Shown: positions 1-9,714, counted from the first letter of the stretch. The stretch is DNA of 64,000 nucleotides from Mucilaginibacter galii (GCF_014635825.1 NZ_BMDO01000008.1:62001-126000); one strand, 5' to 3'. Notes: generated by a model not told the origin, from the sequence alone. Made by a program: numbers and translations.

Positions 1-1
1 G

Positions 2-511
2 CTCAGGGTGCTCGACGATGCCGGCCGCTCAGATGTAATATTCGATATGAACTTCCGTGATGATGTGCCTGGCTATGGTTACCAACTGGCCAAAGGTGCC
101 ACCGCGTTAACAGAATCGTGGCAGGCGCTGGCGGGTGTATCTAACAACCACTTTATGTTAGGTCACATTACCGAGTGGTTTTATAGCGGGTTGGCAGGCA
201 TACGCCCGTCAGGTGATGCAGTTGCCTTTAAACAAATTGAGATCCGCCCAGAGCCGGTAGGTAATGTAACATCGGCACAAGCCACTAACTTGTCGCCTTA
301 TGGTACCATCAGCACCAGGTGGGAGAAGAAGAGTAAGGCGTTTAAACTGGATGTAGAGATTCCGGCTAATACCAGTGCTCTGGTTTATTTACCGGTGGCG
401 AAGAACGCCAAACTAAAATTAAACGGCAAACCGGTTTCCTCACACAGCTATGCCAATGGCAAGGCCTTGGTCAAAATAGGTTCAGGCATCTATCATTTTA
501 TAGCTAATTAA
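2..511 (+). CDS. alpha-L-rhamnosidase GH78, C-terminal part (5' end outside window)
   Basis: The reading frame is open from the left edge, so only the last ~169 residues of a larger protein are present. The stretch GYGYQLAKGATALTESW, followed by NNHFMLGHITEWFYSGLAGI, is the typical end of the GH78 (alpha/alpha)6 barrel, and the remaining ~80 residues are the usual C-terminal beta-sandwich. GH78 enzymes remove terminal alpha-L-rhamnose, here probably from pectic side chains in the periplasm. It is the first of at least three GH78 proteins in the window and lies 71 bp upstream of a beta-propeller glycosidase on the same strand. The catalytic residues are off the window, so activity cannot be judged. 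Confidence 0.85.
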   Translation, partial: LRVLDDAGRSDVIFDMNFRDDVPGYGYQLAKGATALTESWQALAGVSNNHFMLGHITEWFYSGLAGIRPSGDAVAFKQIEIRPEPVGNVTSAQATNLSPYGTISTRWEKKSKAFKLDVEIPANTSALVYLPVAKNAKLKLNGKPVSSHSYANGKALVKIGSGIYHFIAN

Positions 512-582
512 AAGTGTCGGCATATGCAGGAAAGGGAGACAGCCGTACCTCAATAACGATGATTGAAATTACATGAAGAAAT

Positions 583-1740
583 ATGAAGTTTTATAAAGAT
601 ATAAGTAACAAAAATCAATTTTTAGGAGTCAACTTTTTATTGGTTTTGATGCTGCTTTTGGTCACCGGTGTAAGCGCCCAAACCGCTAAAAAAGAAGTTT
701 CTCAAAAAGTGATGCAGCAAATTTATGAGGAAGTTAAAACACCACATAAATACGGTTTGGTGCTTACCCCGATAGAGAATAGCAAAAAGATGGATTGCCC
801 TACGGTGTTTCGTAAAAACGGCCAATGGTACATGAGCTATATTATTTTTGATGGCCGGGGTTACGAAACCTGGCTGGCCCATAGTAGTGATCTGCTTAAC
901 TGGAAAACAACGGGCCGCATCATGTCATTTACAGACACCACCCAATGGGATAGTAACCAAAAAGCGGGCTACGTAGCCCTGCAAGACCCTAAGTGGGGCG
1001 GAACCTACCAATTACAGAAATATAATAACAAGTACTGGATGTCGTACTTCGGCGGCAATACCCAGGGTTACGAAAAGGGACTGCTATCCATCAGTATGGC
1101 CTATACACAGCAAGACCCCGGCACCGTTCACGAGTGGAAACGCTTGGGCAAACCCGTGCTCATGGCAACCGATAATAATGTGCAATGGTGGGATAACCAT
1201 ACTCTTTATAAAGAAACCGTGATCTGGGATAAGAAGAAATCGCTTGGTCATCCGTTTATTATGTATTATAACGCCAATGGCGATAGCGTGAACAAAAAGC
1301 GTGGTGCCGAGCGCATTGGGATGGCTTTTTCGGATGATATGATAACCTGGACACGTGCAAAAAACAACCCTGTACTTAATCACAACATAGGTATTACCGG
1401 CGATCCTTATCTTCAAAAAATTGGTGATGTTTGGGTAATGTTTTATTTTGGTGCGTTTTGGAAAGACAAAGGTGGGGCGTTCAACAGGTTTGCGTGCTCG
1501 TACGACTTGGCCAACTGGACCGAATGGAACGGTGATGATTTGATTAAGTCGTCGGAGCCCTATGATGATATGTTTGCACATAAATCGTGCGTGGTGAAGT
1601 ATAAAGATGTGGTATATCATTTTTATTGTGCCGTAAATAAGGCCGATCAGCGGGGCATAGCTGTGGCAACCTCCAGGGATATGGGCAAGAGTAAGCTCAG
1701 CTTTGTAGCGCCGCCACCGCCAAAAGTAAAGAAGAGTTAA
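583..1740 (+). CDS. exported five-bladed beta-propeller glycosidase (GH43/GH32-like), family unassigned
   Basis: This is a 385-residue protein with a long signal peptide ending near VTGVSAQ (about residue 33). The body has propeller blade repeats of the GH43/GH32/GH117 type: KKMDCPTVFRKNGQWYMSYI near residue 68, AHSSDLLNWK near 100, AFSDDMITWTR, GITGDPYLQKIGDVWVMFY, and CSYDLANWTEW. The Asp in MDCP and in TGDPY sit where acidic catalytic residues are usual in such propellers; that is an inference. It could be an arabinofuranosidase, galactosidase or one of the newer propeller families. It lies 21 bp before a GH2 gene, in the rhamnosidase-GH2-symporter run, which supports a pectin side-chain role. 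I cannot assign a numbered family. Confidence 0.6.
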   Translation: MKFYKDISNKNQFLGVNFLLVLMLLLVTGVSAQTAKKEVSQKVMQQIYEEVKTPHKYGLVLTPIENSKKMDCPTVFRKNGQWYMSYIIFDGRGYETWLAHSSDLLNWKTTGRIMSFTDTTQWDSNQKAGYVALQDPKWGGTYQLQKYNNKYWMSYFGGNTQGYEKGLLSISMAYTQQDPGTVHEWKRLGKPVLMATDNNVQWWDNHTLYKETVIWDKKKSLGHPFIMYYNANGDSVNKKRGAERIGMAFSDDMITWTRAKNNPVLNHNIGITGDPYLQKIGDVWVMFYFGAFWKDKGGAFNRFACSYDLANWTEWNGDDLIKSSEPYDDMFAHKSCVVKYKDVVYHFYCAVNKADQRGIAVATSRDMGKSKLSFVAPPPPKVKKS

Positions 1741-1761
1741 AGTATTAAGGATCTGATATTC

Positions 1762-4167
1762 ATGAAGTTGAAGTGGTGTAGTTTATTCGTGTTGATGGTG
1801 TTGAATTTGGTCATAGCAAAGGCGCAGATCAATCCGAGGAAAGTAGAGTTATTCAACAGCGACTGGAAATTTTACATTGGCGATGATGCTAAGGCTAAAG
1901 ACGAAAACTATAACGATAGCCAATGGCGCCAGCTAAGCCTGCCTCATGATTGGAGTATTGAAGGTGCTTTCAGCGAAACTAATCCGACCGGTCAGGCCGG
2001 TGGTGGTTTGCCTGCGGGTATAGGCTGGTACCGCAAAATATTCATGGTGTCGGCTACCTCACAAAGCAAAAATATTTTTATAGACTTTGATGGTGTGTAC
2101 TGCAATAGTGAGGTTTGGATAAACGGGCATTACCTGGGCAAACGTCCTAATGGATATATCTCGTTTCAATACGATTTGACGCCTTTCCTGCATTACGGTG
2201 CCGAAAAAAATGTAATTGCTGTTAAGGTTGATAATTCTGCACAGCCAAATTCGCGCTGGTATACCGGTTCGGGTATTTACCGTAATGTATGGCTAAGTAC
2301 AACTGCCAAATCCTACATTCCGCAGTGGGGCACATTTGTTACTACGCAGGTTAACATCAAAAATGCCATCGTGCGCATGCAAACCCTGGTGGTAGTTCAT
2401 CAGGAGGGGCTGCGGGTAAAGGCGTCAGTATATGCACCCAACGGCGAACTGGTCAACTCGATAATTACCCCCATTGAAAGTGCCGATACGCTTGCTACCA
2501 TTCAGCAAAATATCATTGTTGGCCAGCCAAAACTATGGTCGGTAGATAAGCCCAATCTCTACAAAGTTGTATTGCAGGTATTATTGGGTACTCAGGTTAT
2601 AGATAAATACCAAAGCTTTACCGGTATCAGAACGTTTAATTTTGATAAGGACAAAGGCTTTTCTTTGAACGAAGAACCGATGAAGATCAAAGGCGTTTGT
2701 ATGCACCATGATTTGGGCGCTTTAGGGGTTGCCATAAATGTAAGGGCTATGGAACGCCAGCTCCAAATTTTGAAGGCAATGGGCTGTAATGCCATCCGTA
2801 CGGCACATAACCCGCCTGCTCCTGAGTTTTTAGATTTGTGCGACCGCATGGGCTTTATAGTGATGGATGAAGCCTTTGACATGTGGCGCAAAAAGAAAAA
2901 CAAACAAGATTACTATCAATACTTCCCCGAATGGCATAAACGCGACCTGGAAGACCAGATCAAACGCGACCGCAACCATCCGTCGGTCATGATGTGGAGT
3001 ATCGGCAACGAAATACGAGAACAGTTTGATAGTACAGGCATTATCCTTACCCGAGAGTTGGTGGGTATAGTTAAAAGCCTGGACAATACCCGGCCGGTAA
3101 CTTCAGCATTAAGCGAGGCCGACCCAAAGAAAAATTTCATCTACCAGTCTGGCGCACTTGATGTGTTAGGCTTCAATTATCACCCGGAAACCTACGCCGA
3201 TTTCCCAAAGAACTATCCCGGGCAAAAGTTTTTAGCATCAGAAACCGTATCCGGTTATGCCACGCGGGGCTATTACGATACACCTACAGACAGTACCCGC
3301 CATTGGCCAACAAGTTCAAAAGCTAAGTTAACACAAGGCAACCCCGAATTTGCCGTTACTGCCTATGATAATGTGGCCGCTTATTGGGGTGCCACGCACG
3401 AAGAATACTGGAAGATCATTAAAAAGTATGATTTCCTATCGGGAGAATTTGTATGGTCGGGGTTTGACTTTATTGGCGAGCCGGTTCCTTACCCTTGGCC
3501 GGCACGCAGTTCTTATTATGGCATAATTGATCTGGCAGGTTTTCCTAAAGATGTGTACTATATGTACCAAAGCGAGTGGACTACCAAACCTGTGTTACAC
3601 CTGCTGCCGCATTGGAACTGGGAACCGGGTAAAACCGTAGACGTTTGGGCTTACTACAATAATGCCGACGAAGTTGAACTGTATCTTAACGGACGCTCAT
3701 TAGGCATCAGGAAAAAGCAAGGTGACGACTTGCATGTATCCTGGAAAGTGCCCTACGAAGCCGGAACATTGAGAGCAACCTCTCGTCTGAATGGTAAAAT
3801 TGTGCTTACCGAAGAAGTAAAAACTGCCGGTGCCCCTGCACGTATTGAACTGGTGGCCGACCGTAAACTCATTAAATCAGATGGTAATGACTTGTCGTTT
3901 GTTACCGTGCGCATTTTGGATGCCGCTGGTAACTTAGTGCCTAACGCTGATAATCTCATCAATTTTATCATTAAAGGAAAAGGCATGCTGGCAGGGATAG
4001 ATAACGGGTCGCAAAATAGTATGGAATCATTTAAAGAGCCGCATAGAAAAGCGTTTCATGGCTTATGCCTGGCAATTGTACAGGCCATGCAAAGTCCGGG
4101 TGCAATTACCTTGACAGCGCAAGGCGATGGATTAAAACCGGCTACGGTAATCATCAGGGTGAGATAA
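1762..4167 (+). CDS. GH2 family glycosidase (beta-galactosidase-like)
   Basis: This is an 801-residue exported enzyme (signal peptide to about residue 21, LVIAKAQ). It begins with the GH2 sugar-binding domain (SDWKFYIGD, LPHDWSIEGAF, GIGWYRKIF), then an immunoglobulin-like domain and the TIM barrel. The acid/base is probably Glu417 in WSIGNE, and the nucleophile Glu494 in LASETVSGYATRG, a context found in GH2 enzymes carrying a DUF4982-type C-terminal domain. The C terminus (WNWEPGKTVDVWAYYNNADE onward, about residue 617) matches such add-on domains. GH2 covers beta-galactosidase, beta-glucuronidase and beta-mannosidase; galactosidase is the most common for this architecture, but the substrate is not proven. 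It is followed by a structured 147-bp gap and a symporter. Confidence 0.85.
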   Translation: MKLKWCSLFVLMVLNLVIAKAQINPRKVELFNSDWKFYIGDDAKAKDENYNDSQWRQLSLPHDWSIEGAFSETNPTGQAGGGLPAGIGWYRKIFMVSATSQSKNIFIDFDGVYCNSEVWINGHYLGKRPNGYISFQYDLTPFLHYGAEKNVIAVKVDNSAQPNSRWYTGSGIYRNVWLSTTAKSYIPQWGTFVTTQVNIKNAIVRMQTLVVVHQEGLRVKASVYAPNGELVNSIITPIESADTLATIQQNIIVGQPKLWSVDKPNLYKVVLQVLLGTQVIDKYQSFTGIRTFNFDKDKGFSLNEEPMKIKGVCMHHDLGALGVAINVRAMERQLQILKAMGCNAIRTAHNPPAPEFLDLCDRMGFIVMDEAFDMWRKKKNKQDYYQYFPEWHKRDLEDQIKRDRNHPSVMMWSIGNEIREQFDSTGIILTRELVGIVKSLDNTRPVTSALSEADPKKNFIYQSGALDVLGFNYHPETYADFPKNYPGQKFLASETVSGYATRGYYDTPTDSTRHWPTSSKAKLTQGNPEFAVTAYDNVAAYWGATHEEYWKIIKKYDFLSGEFVWSGFDFIGEPVPYPWPARSSYYGIIDLAGFPKDVYYMYQSEWTTKPVLHLLPHWNWEPGKTVDVWAYYNNADEVELYLNGRSLGIRKKQGDDLHVSWKVPYEAGTLRATSRLNGKIVLTEEVKTAGAPARIELVADRKLIKSDGNDLSFVTVRILDAAGNLVPNADNLINFIIKGKGMLAGIDNGSQNSMESFKEPHRKAFHGLCLAIVQAMQSPGAITLTAQGDGLKPATVIIRVR

Positions 4168-4198
4168 ACTTTATTGCTACCGGATAAGATGTTATAGT

Positions 4199-4237
4199 AG
4201 ATAGCCAAAATGCTATATAATAGCGTGTTCGCTATCT
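4199..4237 (+). other. nested hairpin in gap between GH2 and symporter
   Basis: AGATAGC (4199-4205) pairs with GCTATCT (4231-4237), and inside it GCTAT (4212-4216) pairs with ATAGC (4220-4224). No T-run follows at the base, so it is a poor intrinsic terminator. It may be an mRNA processing or stability element between two co-directional genes. Confidence 0.35.
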
Positions 4238-4314
4238 TATAGTTTTGTTGTGAAGGGAGTAGCTATTCATTGCGCTGCCTGCCAATAAACCAAAATACAT
4301 CTGATCTTGAACCA

Positions 4315-5898
4315 ATGAAGAGCTTGCCAACGCTTGACCTTGCCGTTATTTCCATTTACTTACTGGCAATGCTATTGGTGGGCTTTTACTTTTCGCGCAA
4401 AAATAAAAGCGCCGATCAGTTTACCAAAGCATCGGGCAGTATACCCGGCTGGGCGTTAGGTATTTCTATTTACGCTACATTTTTAAGCAGCAATACCTTC
4501 CTAGGCGTTCCCGGTAAAACTTTCGGCACCAACTGGAATGCTTTTGTCTTCAGCATCTCCATGCCGTTGGCCGCTTGGATTGCTGCCAGGTATTTTGTGC
4601 CATTTTACCGTAATACCGGCGAGATTTCGGCTTATACCCACCTCGAACACCGCTTTGGTGCCTGGGCACGTACTTATGCCGTTATTTGCTTCCTGTTAAC
4701 TCAACTGGCCCGCATGGGTTCCATCTTTTTCGGTATAGCGCTAAGTCTCCAGGCACTTACCGGTTTTAGTATGAAAATGATTATCATTAGTATGGGGATC
4801 TGTATCATCATTTATACCGTACTGGGCGGTATTGAAGCCGTTATATGGACCGAGGTGGTGCAAGGCATCGTAAAAACGTTTGGCGCGCTGCTCATTTTGT
4901 ACATCATTATTACCAATATGCCGGGCGGTGTAAGCAAGATAGCGGAGATAGGCGGGAGGGATGGTAAATTCAGCTTAGGCAGCTACCTGCCCAATTTTAA
5001 GCAATCTACCTTTTGGGTAGTGTTGCTTTATGGCTTTTTTATCAATCTTAATAATTTTGGTATGGATCAAAACTATGTGCAGCGTTACCATACGGCCTCA
5101 TCATCAAAGCAAGCGGTAAAATCTATATGGTTATGCGTATGGTTGTATGTACCTGCTTCATTGTTGTTTTGCATCATTGGCTCCGCATTATATGCTTATT
5201 ACAACATCCACCCCGAATTAACCGAAGCCATCCGTCACCAGGTAGCTGTTGAGCGGTTGCCGGGTTCGGCATCGGCCATGGAAATTGCTAAAACTGCCGC
5301 AAAACTAAAACCTGAAGATTATGGCGATAAGGTAATGCCCAACTTTATGGTTACAAAAATACCGGTAGGGCTGGTAGGATTAATTGTTTCGGCCATACTT
5401 TCGGCAGCTATGAGTACCATAAGCTCGGGCATGAACGCATCGGCTACAGTTTTTTCGGAAGACATCTACAAACGATACATTAACCAACATATTACCGAAA
5501 AGCAAAACATGCGCCTGCTACATTGGGCAACTACCATTGTTGGTATAGCCGGTGTATGTGCAGGTGTTGCCATGATAGGGGTAAAGAGCGTGCTGGATGT
5601 GTGGTGGCAGCTCTCAGGTATTTTTGCCGGTGGCATGCTCGGCTTATTCCTGCTGGGCATCATCAGTAAACAAAGCCGTAACCACGAGGCGTTTATAGCT
5701 GTTGTTATTGGCCTGTTGGTTATAGTCTGGATGACGCTTTCTCCGTTGCTGCCCGAAAATTACGCCGCCTTACGCAATACGCTTCATCAAAATATGGTAA
5801 TCGTAATAGGCACACTAACCATCTTTTTAACCGGGATATTTATTACTAAAATTAAAAGAGGCTTTGCACCTATTACGCCGCCTGTCTCTGAATTATAA
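4315..5898 (+). CDS. sodium:solute symporter (SSS family), first of three
   Basis: This is a 527-residue integral inner-membrane protein with about 13-14 hydrophobic helices, beginning LDLAVISIYLLAMLLVGFYF followed by the SSS hallmark SRKNKSADQFTKASGSIPGW. Other SSS marks are FLSSNTFLGVPGKTF near residue 65 and LSAAMSTISSGMNASATVFS near 370, which carries the conserved Ser/Thr of the second Na+ site. I chose ATG 4315 because the protein then starts MKSLPTLDLAV, as SSS proteins do; a TTG at 4270 would add 15 unusual residues. The family imports sugars, acid sugars or sialic acid with Na+. It sits 24 bp before a DapA-like aldolase, so the two probably handle one released product. Confidence 0.85.
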   Translation: MKSLPTLDLAVISIYLLAMLLVGFYFSRKNKSADQFTKASGSIPGWALGISIYATFLSSNTFLGVPGKTFGTNWNAFVFSISMPLAAWIAARYFVPFYRNTGEISAYTHLEHRFGAWARTYAVICFLLTQLARMGSIFFGIALSLQALTGFSMKMIIISMGICIIIYTVLGGIEAVIWTEVVQGIVKTFGALLILYIIITNMPGGVSKIAEIGGRDGKFSLGSYLPNFKQSTFWVVLLYGFFINLNNFGMDQNYVQRYHTASSSKQAVKSIWLCVWLYVPASLLFCIIGSALYAYYNIHPELTEAIRHQVAVERLPGSASAMEIAKTAAKLKPEDYGDKVMPNFMVTKIPVGLVGLIVSAILSAAMSTISSGMNASATVFSEDIYKRYINQHITEKQNMRLLHWATTIVGIAGVCAGVAMIGVKSVLDVWWQLSGIFAGGMLGLFLLGIISKQSRNHEAFIAVVIGLLVIVWMTLSPLLPENYAALRNTLHQNMVIVIGTLTIFLTGIFITKIKRGFAPITPPVSEL

Positions 5899-5922
5899 AG
5901 AACTACCTATATATATAACTAC

Positions 5923-6873
5923 ATGACAACTGCCCCAGCTTCCGCAAAAAAAGGTTTCATACCTGTTATGCTAACGCCTTTTACCGATACTGGCAAGATT
6001 GATTTTGATGCACTAACCTCGTTGACCGAATACTATTTACAAGCCGGCGCTTCTGGGCTGTTTGCCAACTGCCTGTCGAGCGAGATGTTTGAGCTGGATA
6101 ATGAAGAACGTATTGCCATCATTAACCAGGTAGTAAAAGCTACTAACGGCACTGTGCCCGTGGTAGCTACCGGAACTTTTGGTGGCCCTGTAGAAGATCA
6201 GGCCAATTTTGTAAAAGAGGTTTATGACACCGGCGTACAGGCCGTAATTGCAATTACCGGCTTGCTGGCCGGCAATGACGAGTCCAATGCCGTATTCAAT
6301 CAACGGGTTGAGCAACTGCTGCAACTTACCGATAATGTACCCCTTGGTTTTTACGAATGTCCGGTGCCTTATAAAAGAGTGCTTTCTGCCCAGCAATTGC
6401 AGCAGTTTGTTTCGACCGGCAGGGTTATTTACCATAAAGACACCAGTTTGGATATAGCACAAATTAAAGCTAAAATTGAGGTTACACAACCTTTTAAAAG
6501 CTTTGGTTTGTATGACGCGTACATGGCGCATTCAGTTGAATCGTTAAAGGCAGGTTCGGCAGGGTTGTCTTGCATACAAGGCAATTACTTTCCCGAACTT
6601 ATAGTTTGGTTGTGCAACAATTACAATGATGCGTCTTTGGTGAAAGAAGTAGATCTGGTACAACAGTTTTTAGTTGATCATATGGATGTTATGCACGATG
6701 TGTATCCGACATCATCGAAGTACTATTTACAAATGCGAGGAATACATATATCCACCTTTATGAGGCGCGATGTGGGTGATTTCAACCTGAAAAAAAAACA
6801 AGGTATTGATAAGCTGTACCAAAACTACGAGCGTTTACTACAACAAATTCAAATAAATCAGGTAAGCATTTAG
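5923..6873 (+). CDS. dihydrodipicolinate synthase/N-acetylneuraminate lyase family aldolase
   Basis: This is a 316-residue cytoplasmic protein without a signal peptide. It has the DapA-family TIM barrel: GFIPVMLTPFTDTGKIDF at the N terminus, the Schiff-base Lys172 in VIYHKDTS, and Tyr144 in GFYECPVPYKR. The usual GTTGE loop is replaced by ANCLSSEMFEL, so it is unlikely to be true DapA; such divergent members cleave or dehydrate 2-keto-3-deoxy sugar acids. It lies directly after the SSS symporter, and the gap behind it (507 bp) ends the first operon. The substrate is unknown; an aldolase for an imported deoxy-ulosonic or aldonic acid is a reasonable inference. Confidence 0.8.
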   Translation: MTTAPASAKKGFIPVMLTPFTDTGKIDFDALTSLTEYYLQAGASGLFANCLSSEMFELDNEERIAIINQVVKATNGTVPVVATGTFGGPVEDQANFVKEVYDTGVQAVIAITGLLAGNDESNAVFNQRVEQLLQLTDNVPLGFYECPVPYKRVLSAQQLQQFVSTGRVIYHKDTSLDIAQIKAKIEVTQPFKSFGLYDAYMAHSVESLKAGSAGLSCIQGNYFPELIVWLCNNYNDASLVKEVDLVQQFLVDHMDVMHDVYPTSSKYYLQMRGIHISTFMRRDVGDFNLKKKQGIDKLYQNYERLLQQIQINQVSI

Positions 6874-7380
6874 CACTTTCTAATCAATGTCGGGTTGAAT
6901 AAGTCCGCAGATACGATTTCCTCTTAGTAGTGTATAATATTACCTTTTAACGTTTTAATGCTTTTGCATGATTTAAGCAATTAAATTATTTAATCAATTA
7001 CGCTTTTGCTTTAATATTATCAAATTACTAACGATGGTGAAGTGTCTGACAATTATGATGTCGAATTATAATGAGAATATCACCATGAGGGTGTACAACT
7101 TACACCAAAAGATGGCTTGCGTCATTGATAATATCCTACAATAAGTTGATAAAAAGCTGTAAAAAAACGGTGATGTGATAATTGATATTTGTGTACTAAC
7201 CAGTTGGTAAAGCCATACATTTTATAAATCGATTTTTTCAAAAGCATCATAAATTACTTAAATAGGTTTTTTAGCGTGTTTGCCCCGAAAGAGTGTTTTA
7301 ACTAACTCCTTGTTAGCACTTTCGGGATGCCTCAATTGATTTGTAAAATAACTAAAACACTGGTTGGTTTATATAGAACT
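6874..7380. other. 507-bp intergenic leader region; small palindromes, no gene seen
   Basis: This AT-rich region separates two same-strand operons. It contains a 15-base AT palindrome (6980-6994), a short inverted repeat GGTGTA-CAACT-TACACC (7090-7106) that could be an operator, and a hairpin at 7284-7326 listed separately. I found no perfect TAnnTTTG Bacteroidota -7 element and no convincing ORF. The main promoter of the isomerase/SusCD operon should lie here, but I cannot place it. Confidence 0.5.
7284..7326 (+). promoter_or_regulatory. hairpin in 5' leader of the isomerase/SusCD operon
   Basis: CCCGAAAG (7284-7291) pairs with CTTTCGGG (7319-7326), with an inner CTAAC/GTTAG stem (7302-7306 and 7312-7316, loop TCCTT). 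It ends 54 bases before the chosen ATG. There is no following T-run, so it looks like a leader structure (RNA stability, attenuation or a binding site) rather than a terminator. Function unknown. Confidence 0.4.
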
Positions 7381-9015
7381 ATGTTAAATACAAGCAGTAA
7401 TAAGCAAATTTTATTAGTTGCCAGCGGCGATCTCCGTTTATCGGCCAATCAAAATTGTTGGGCCGCACAACAGGAAATGGAAACCCTGCTAAATGCTGCT
7501 GTTGAAAAGCAAGGCTACACCGTTAAACGTGCACATACCTATGATGAGCAAAAACAACACGGTTTCATTGATTCCCAGAAAATGGGAATTGAGGTATTCC
7601 GCAACCTTGATCCTCATCAACCTATAATAGTGGCCGAAAGTGTTTGGCAATACACCCACCATGTTTTAGCTGGTTTAACTACTCATAAGGGCCCCATTTT
7701 AACTGTTGCAAACTGGAGCGGTACCTGGCCCGGCCTAGTTGGCATGTTAAACTTAAACGGCTCGCTAACCAAAGCCGGCGTAAAGTACAGTACCCTTTGG
7801 AGTGAAGATTTTACCGACAGCTTTTTTACCGAAAAACTTACCCAATGGCTGCAAACCGGTGCGGTTGAACATGATTTAAGCCATGTAATGGATTATGATG
7901 CTGTGAGCATCCCTGCGGCAGATGAAGAAACTGGTAAGGCATTTGGTGCAAGACTTAAACACAATAAAGCCATAATGGGTGTGTTTGATGAGGGCTGCAT
8001 GGGTATGTTCAACGCGATAGTGCCCGATGATCTTTTACATGCCACGGGCATCTTTAAAGAACGTTTAAGTCAATCGTCCCTATACGCTGCCATGCAGCAA
8101 GTAACAGACAATGAAGCACAACAGGTGCTCAACTGGTTGTTGCAAAAGGGGATGAAGTTTAACTGGGGCACCAATCCAGAAACAGAACTTACCGAGGCGC
8201 AAACCCTGGAGCAATGCAAAATGTACATTGCTGCTCTGCGCATAGCCGATGAATTTGGCTGCGATACCATAGGTATACAATATCAACAAGGCTTAAAAGA
8301 TTTAACCGCCGCCAGTGACCTGGTAGAGGGTTTGTTAAATAATCAAGACCGTCCGTCGGTGTATGCTGCCGACGGTAGAGAATTGTATGCAGGTGAAGCT
8401 TTACCACACTTTAATGAGGTAGATGAATGTGCAGGTATCGATGCTTTACTAACCTACCATTTATGGAAAGAACTGGGCATGCCCGGTGAAACCACGCTGC
8501 ACGATCTTCGTTGGGGCGAAAACTTTAGCGGAGATGGTATTGATGATTTTGTTTGGGTATTCCTGATTTCGGGCGCAGCACCGCCGGCGCATTTTATAAA
8601 CGGCTACAAAGGCGCATCGAGCGACAGGCAGCCGGCTATGTATTTCCGTATGGGAGGGGGCAGCCTGAAAGGGATCAGTAAACCCGGCCACATTGTTTGG
8701 AGCCGGATATATGTGATGAACAACGAACTGCATTGCGATTTAGGCGTAGGCGAGTCGGTGTTATTACCCGAGGCCGAAACACAACGCCGCTGGGATTTAA
8801 CCACACCGCAATGGCCTATTATGAACGCTACGTTGAAAGGCGTTTCGCGTAACCAATTAATGGCACAACATAAAGCCAACCATATACAGGTAGTATACGC
8901 TACTGATGAACCCAAAGCACATCAGGCTTGCCGCATAAAGGCCGCCGCCTTGCAGGAATTAGGCATAAAAGTGCACTTCTGCGGCGATGTGAGTTTTTCT
9001 ACTTCTAATAACTAA
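7381..9015 (+). CDS. L-fucose isomerase-like protein
   Basis: This is a 544-residue cytoplasmic enzyme of the FucI/AraA fold. Visible parts are [20 protein letters not shown] at the N terminus, [17 protein letters not shown], the central [20 protein letters not shown] with a probable metal-binding Glu, and the C-terminal block [11 protein letters not shown]...[15 protein letters not shown]. Members isomerise aldoses such as L-fucose or D-arabinose to ketoses; many Bacteroidota homologues remain unassigned. An ATG at 7327 would add 18 residues that do not look like the family start, so 7381 was chosen. It is the first gene of the unit that continues with DUF3826 and SusCD, which ties it to metabolism of the imported glycan. 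It differs from classical FucI, so the substrate is open. Confidence 0.7.
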   Translation: MLNTSSNKQILLVASGDLRLSANQNCWAAQQEMETLLNAAVEKQGYTVKRAHTYDEQKQHGFIDSQKMGIEVFRNLDPHQPIIVAESVWQYTHHVLAGLTTHKGPILTVANWSGTWPGLVGMLNLNGSLTKAGVKYSTLWSEDFTDSFFTEKLTQWLQTGAVEHDLSHVMDYDAVSIPAADEETGKAFGARLKHNKAIMGVFDEGCMGMFNAIVPDDLLHATGIFKERLSQSSLYAAMQQVTDNEAQQVLNWLLQKGMKFNWGTNPETELTEAQTLEQCKMYIAALRIADEFGCDTIGIQYQQGLKDLTAASDLVEGLLNNQDRPSVYAADGRELYAGEALPHFNEVDECAGIDALLTYHLWKELGMPGETTLHDLRWGENFSGDGIDDFVWVFLISGAAPPAHFINGYKGASSDRQPAMYFRMGGGSLKGISKPGHIVWSRIYVMNNELHCDLGVGESVLLPEAETQRRWDLTTPQWPIMNATLKGVSRNQLMAQHKANHIQVVYATDEPKAHQACRIKAAALQELGIKVHFCGDVSFSTSNN

Positions 9016-9024
9016 GACATAACC

Positions 9025-9714
9025 ATGAAAAGGATAGCACATATATTATTTATTGCAGCCCTGTTTTTTAAAGTAGTGCCTGCTATAGCGCAAGACAATA
9101 CCTCACCGGTAGAAAAAGAAATGGCCTACCGTAAAGTGATCTTTGAACGCTCGGCCAAAATAGTGAAAGGCTTAAACCCTACAGACTCTACCAAGGCTTT
9201 ACTGGTTACCGATATTATTGCCAGGCAATACCGCGATCTGAATGATATTTATCTGCTTCGCGATAACAATAAGGCAACCATTAAAGCCGAAACCGGCGAC
9301 AATAAAGAAGCCGCCGCCGCTAAACTTAAAAAACTGGATGAGGAAATAACTGCCAAAATCGATAAGCTTCATCCAAAGTATTTAAAAAGTTTGGCCAAAG
9401 CCGGTTTAACCCCAATGCAAATAGACCAGGTTAAGGATGGCATGACCTATAACGTGCTGAATGTGACCATGACAGCTTACAACAGCATGATGCCTAACCT
9501 TACCGAACCGCAAAAAGCCCAAATTCTGGCATGGTTAACCGAAGCACGCGAACATGCTATGGATGCCGAATCATCAGAGAAAAAACATGGCTGGTTTGGG
9601 AAATATAAAGGCCGCATCAATAATTACTTGTCAGCACAGGGCATTGATATGAAGAAAGAAGAGGCTGCCTGGATGGCCCGGCTTAAAGAAGAGAAAGAAG
9701 CAAAAAAGCAGTAA
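9025..9714 (+). CDS. DUF3826-family exported protein
   Basis: This is a 229-residue protein with a signal peptide ending near VVPAIAQ (residue 23). The rest is charged and mostly helical (EKEMAYRKVIFERSAKIVKG, DSTKALLVTDIIARQYRDLN), with a long Lys/Glu-rich helix at the C terminus. The pattern agrees with DUF3826, a Bacteroidota family usually found in pectin or other PULs; no biochemical function is known to me. It begins 9 bp after the isomerase gene and is followed after 99 bp by susC, so it is probably in the same transcript. A periplasmic or surface accessory role is possible but not shown. Confidence 0.65.
   Translation: MKRIAHILFIAALFFKVVPAIAQDNTSPVEKEMAYRKVIFERSAKIVKGLNPTDSTKALLVTDIIARQYRDLNDIYLLRDNNKATIKAETGDNKEAAAAKLKKLDEEITAKIDKLHPKYLKSLAKAGLTPMQIDQVKDGMTYNVLNVTMTAYNSMMPNLTEPQKAQILAWLTEAREHAMDAESSEKKHGWFGKYKGRINNYLSAQGIDMKKEEAAWMARLKEEKEAKKQ

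Noticed and set aside
1084..1620. 178-codon minus-strand frame within the propeller gene
   Set aside because: Antisense shadow without recognisable motifs; the + strand propeller repeats are clear.
4270..4314. TTG start extending the first symporter
   Set aside because: The added 15 residues are polar and atypical for SSS; ATG 4315 gives the normal start before helix 1.
7327..7380. ATG 7327 as start of the isomerase
   Set aside because: It lies right at the base of a hairpin and adds 18 residues not typical of the family; kept only as an alternative.
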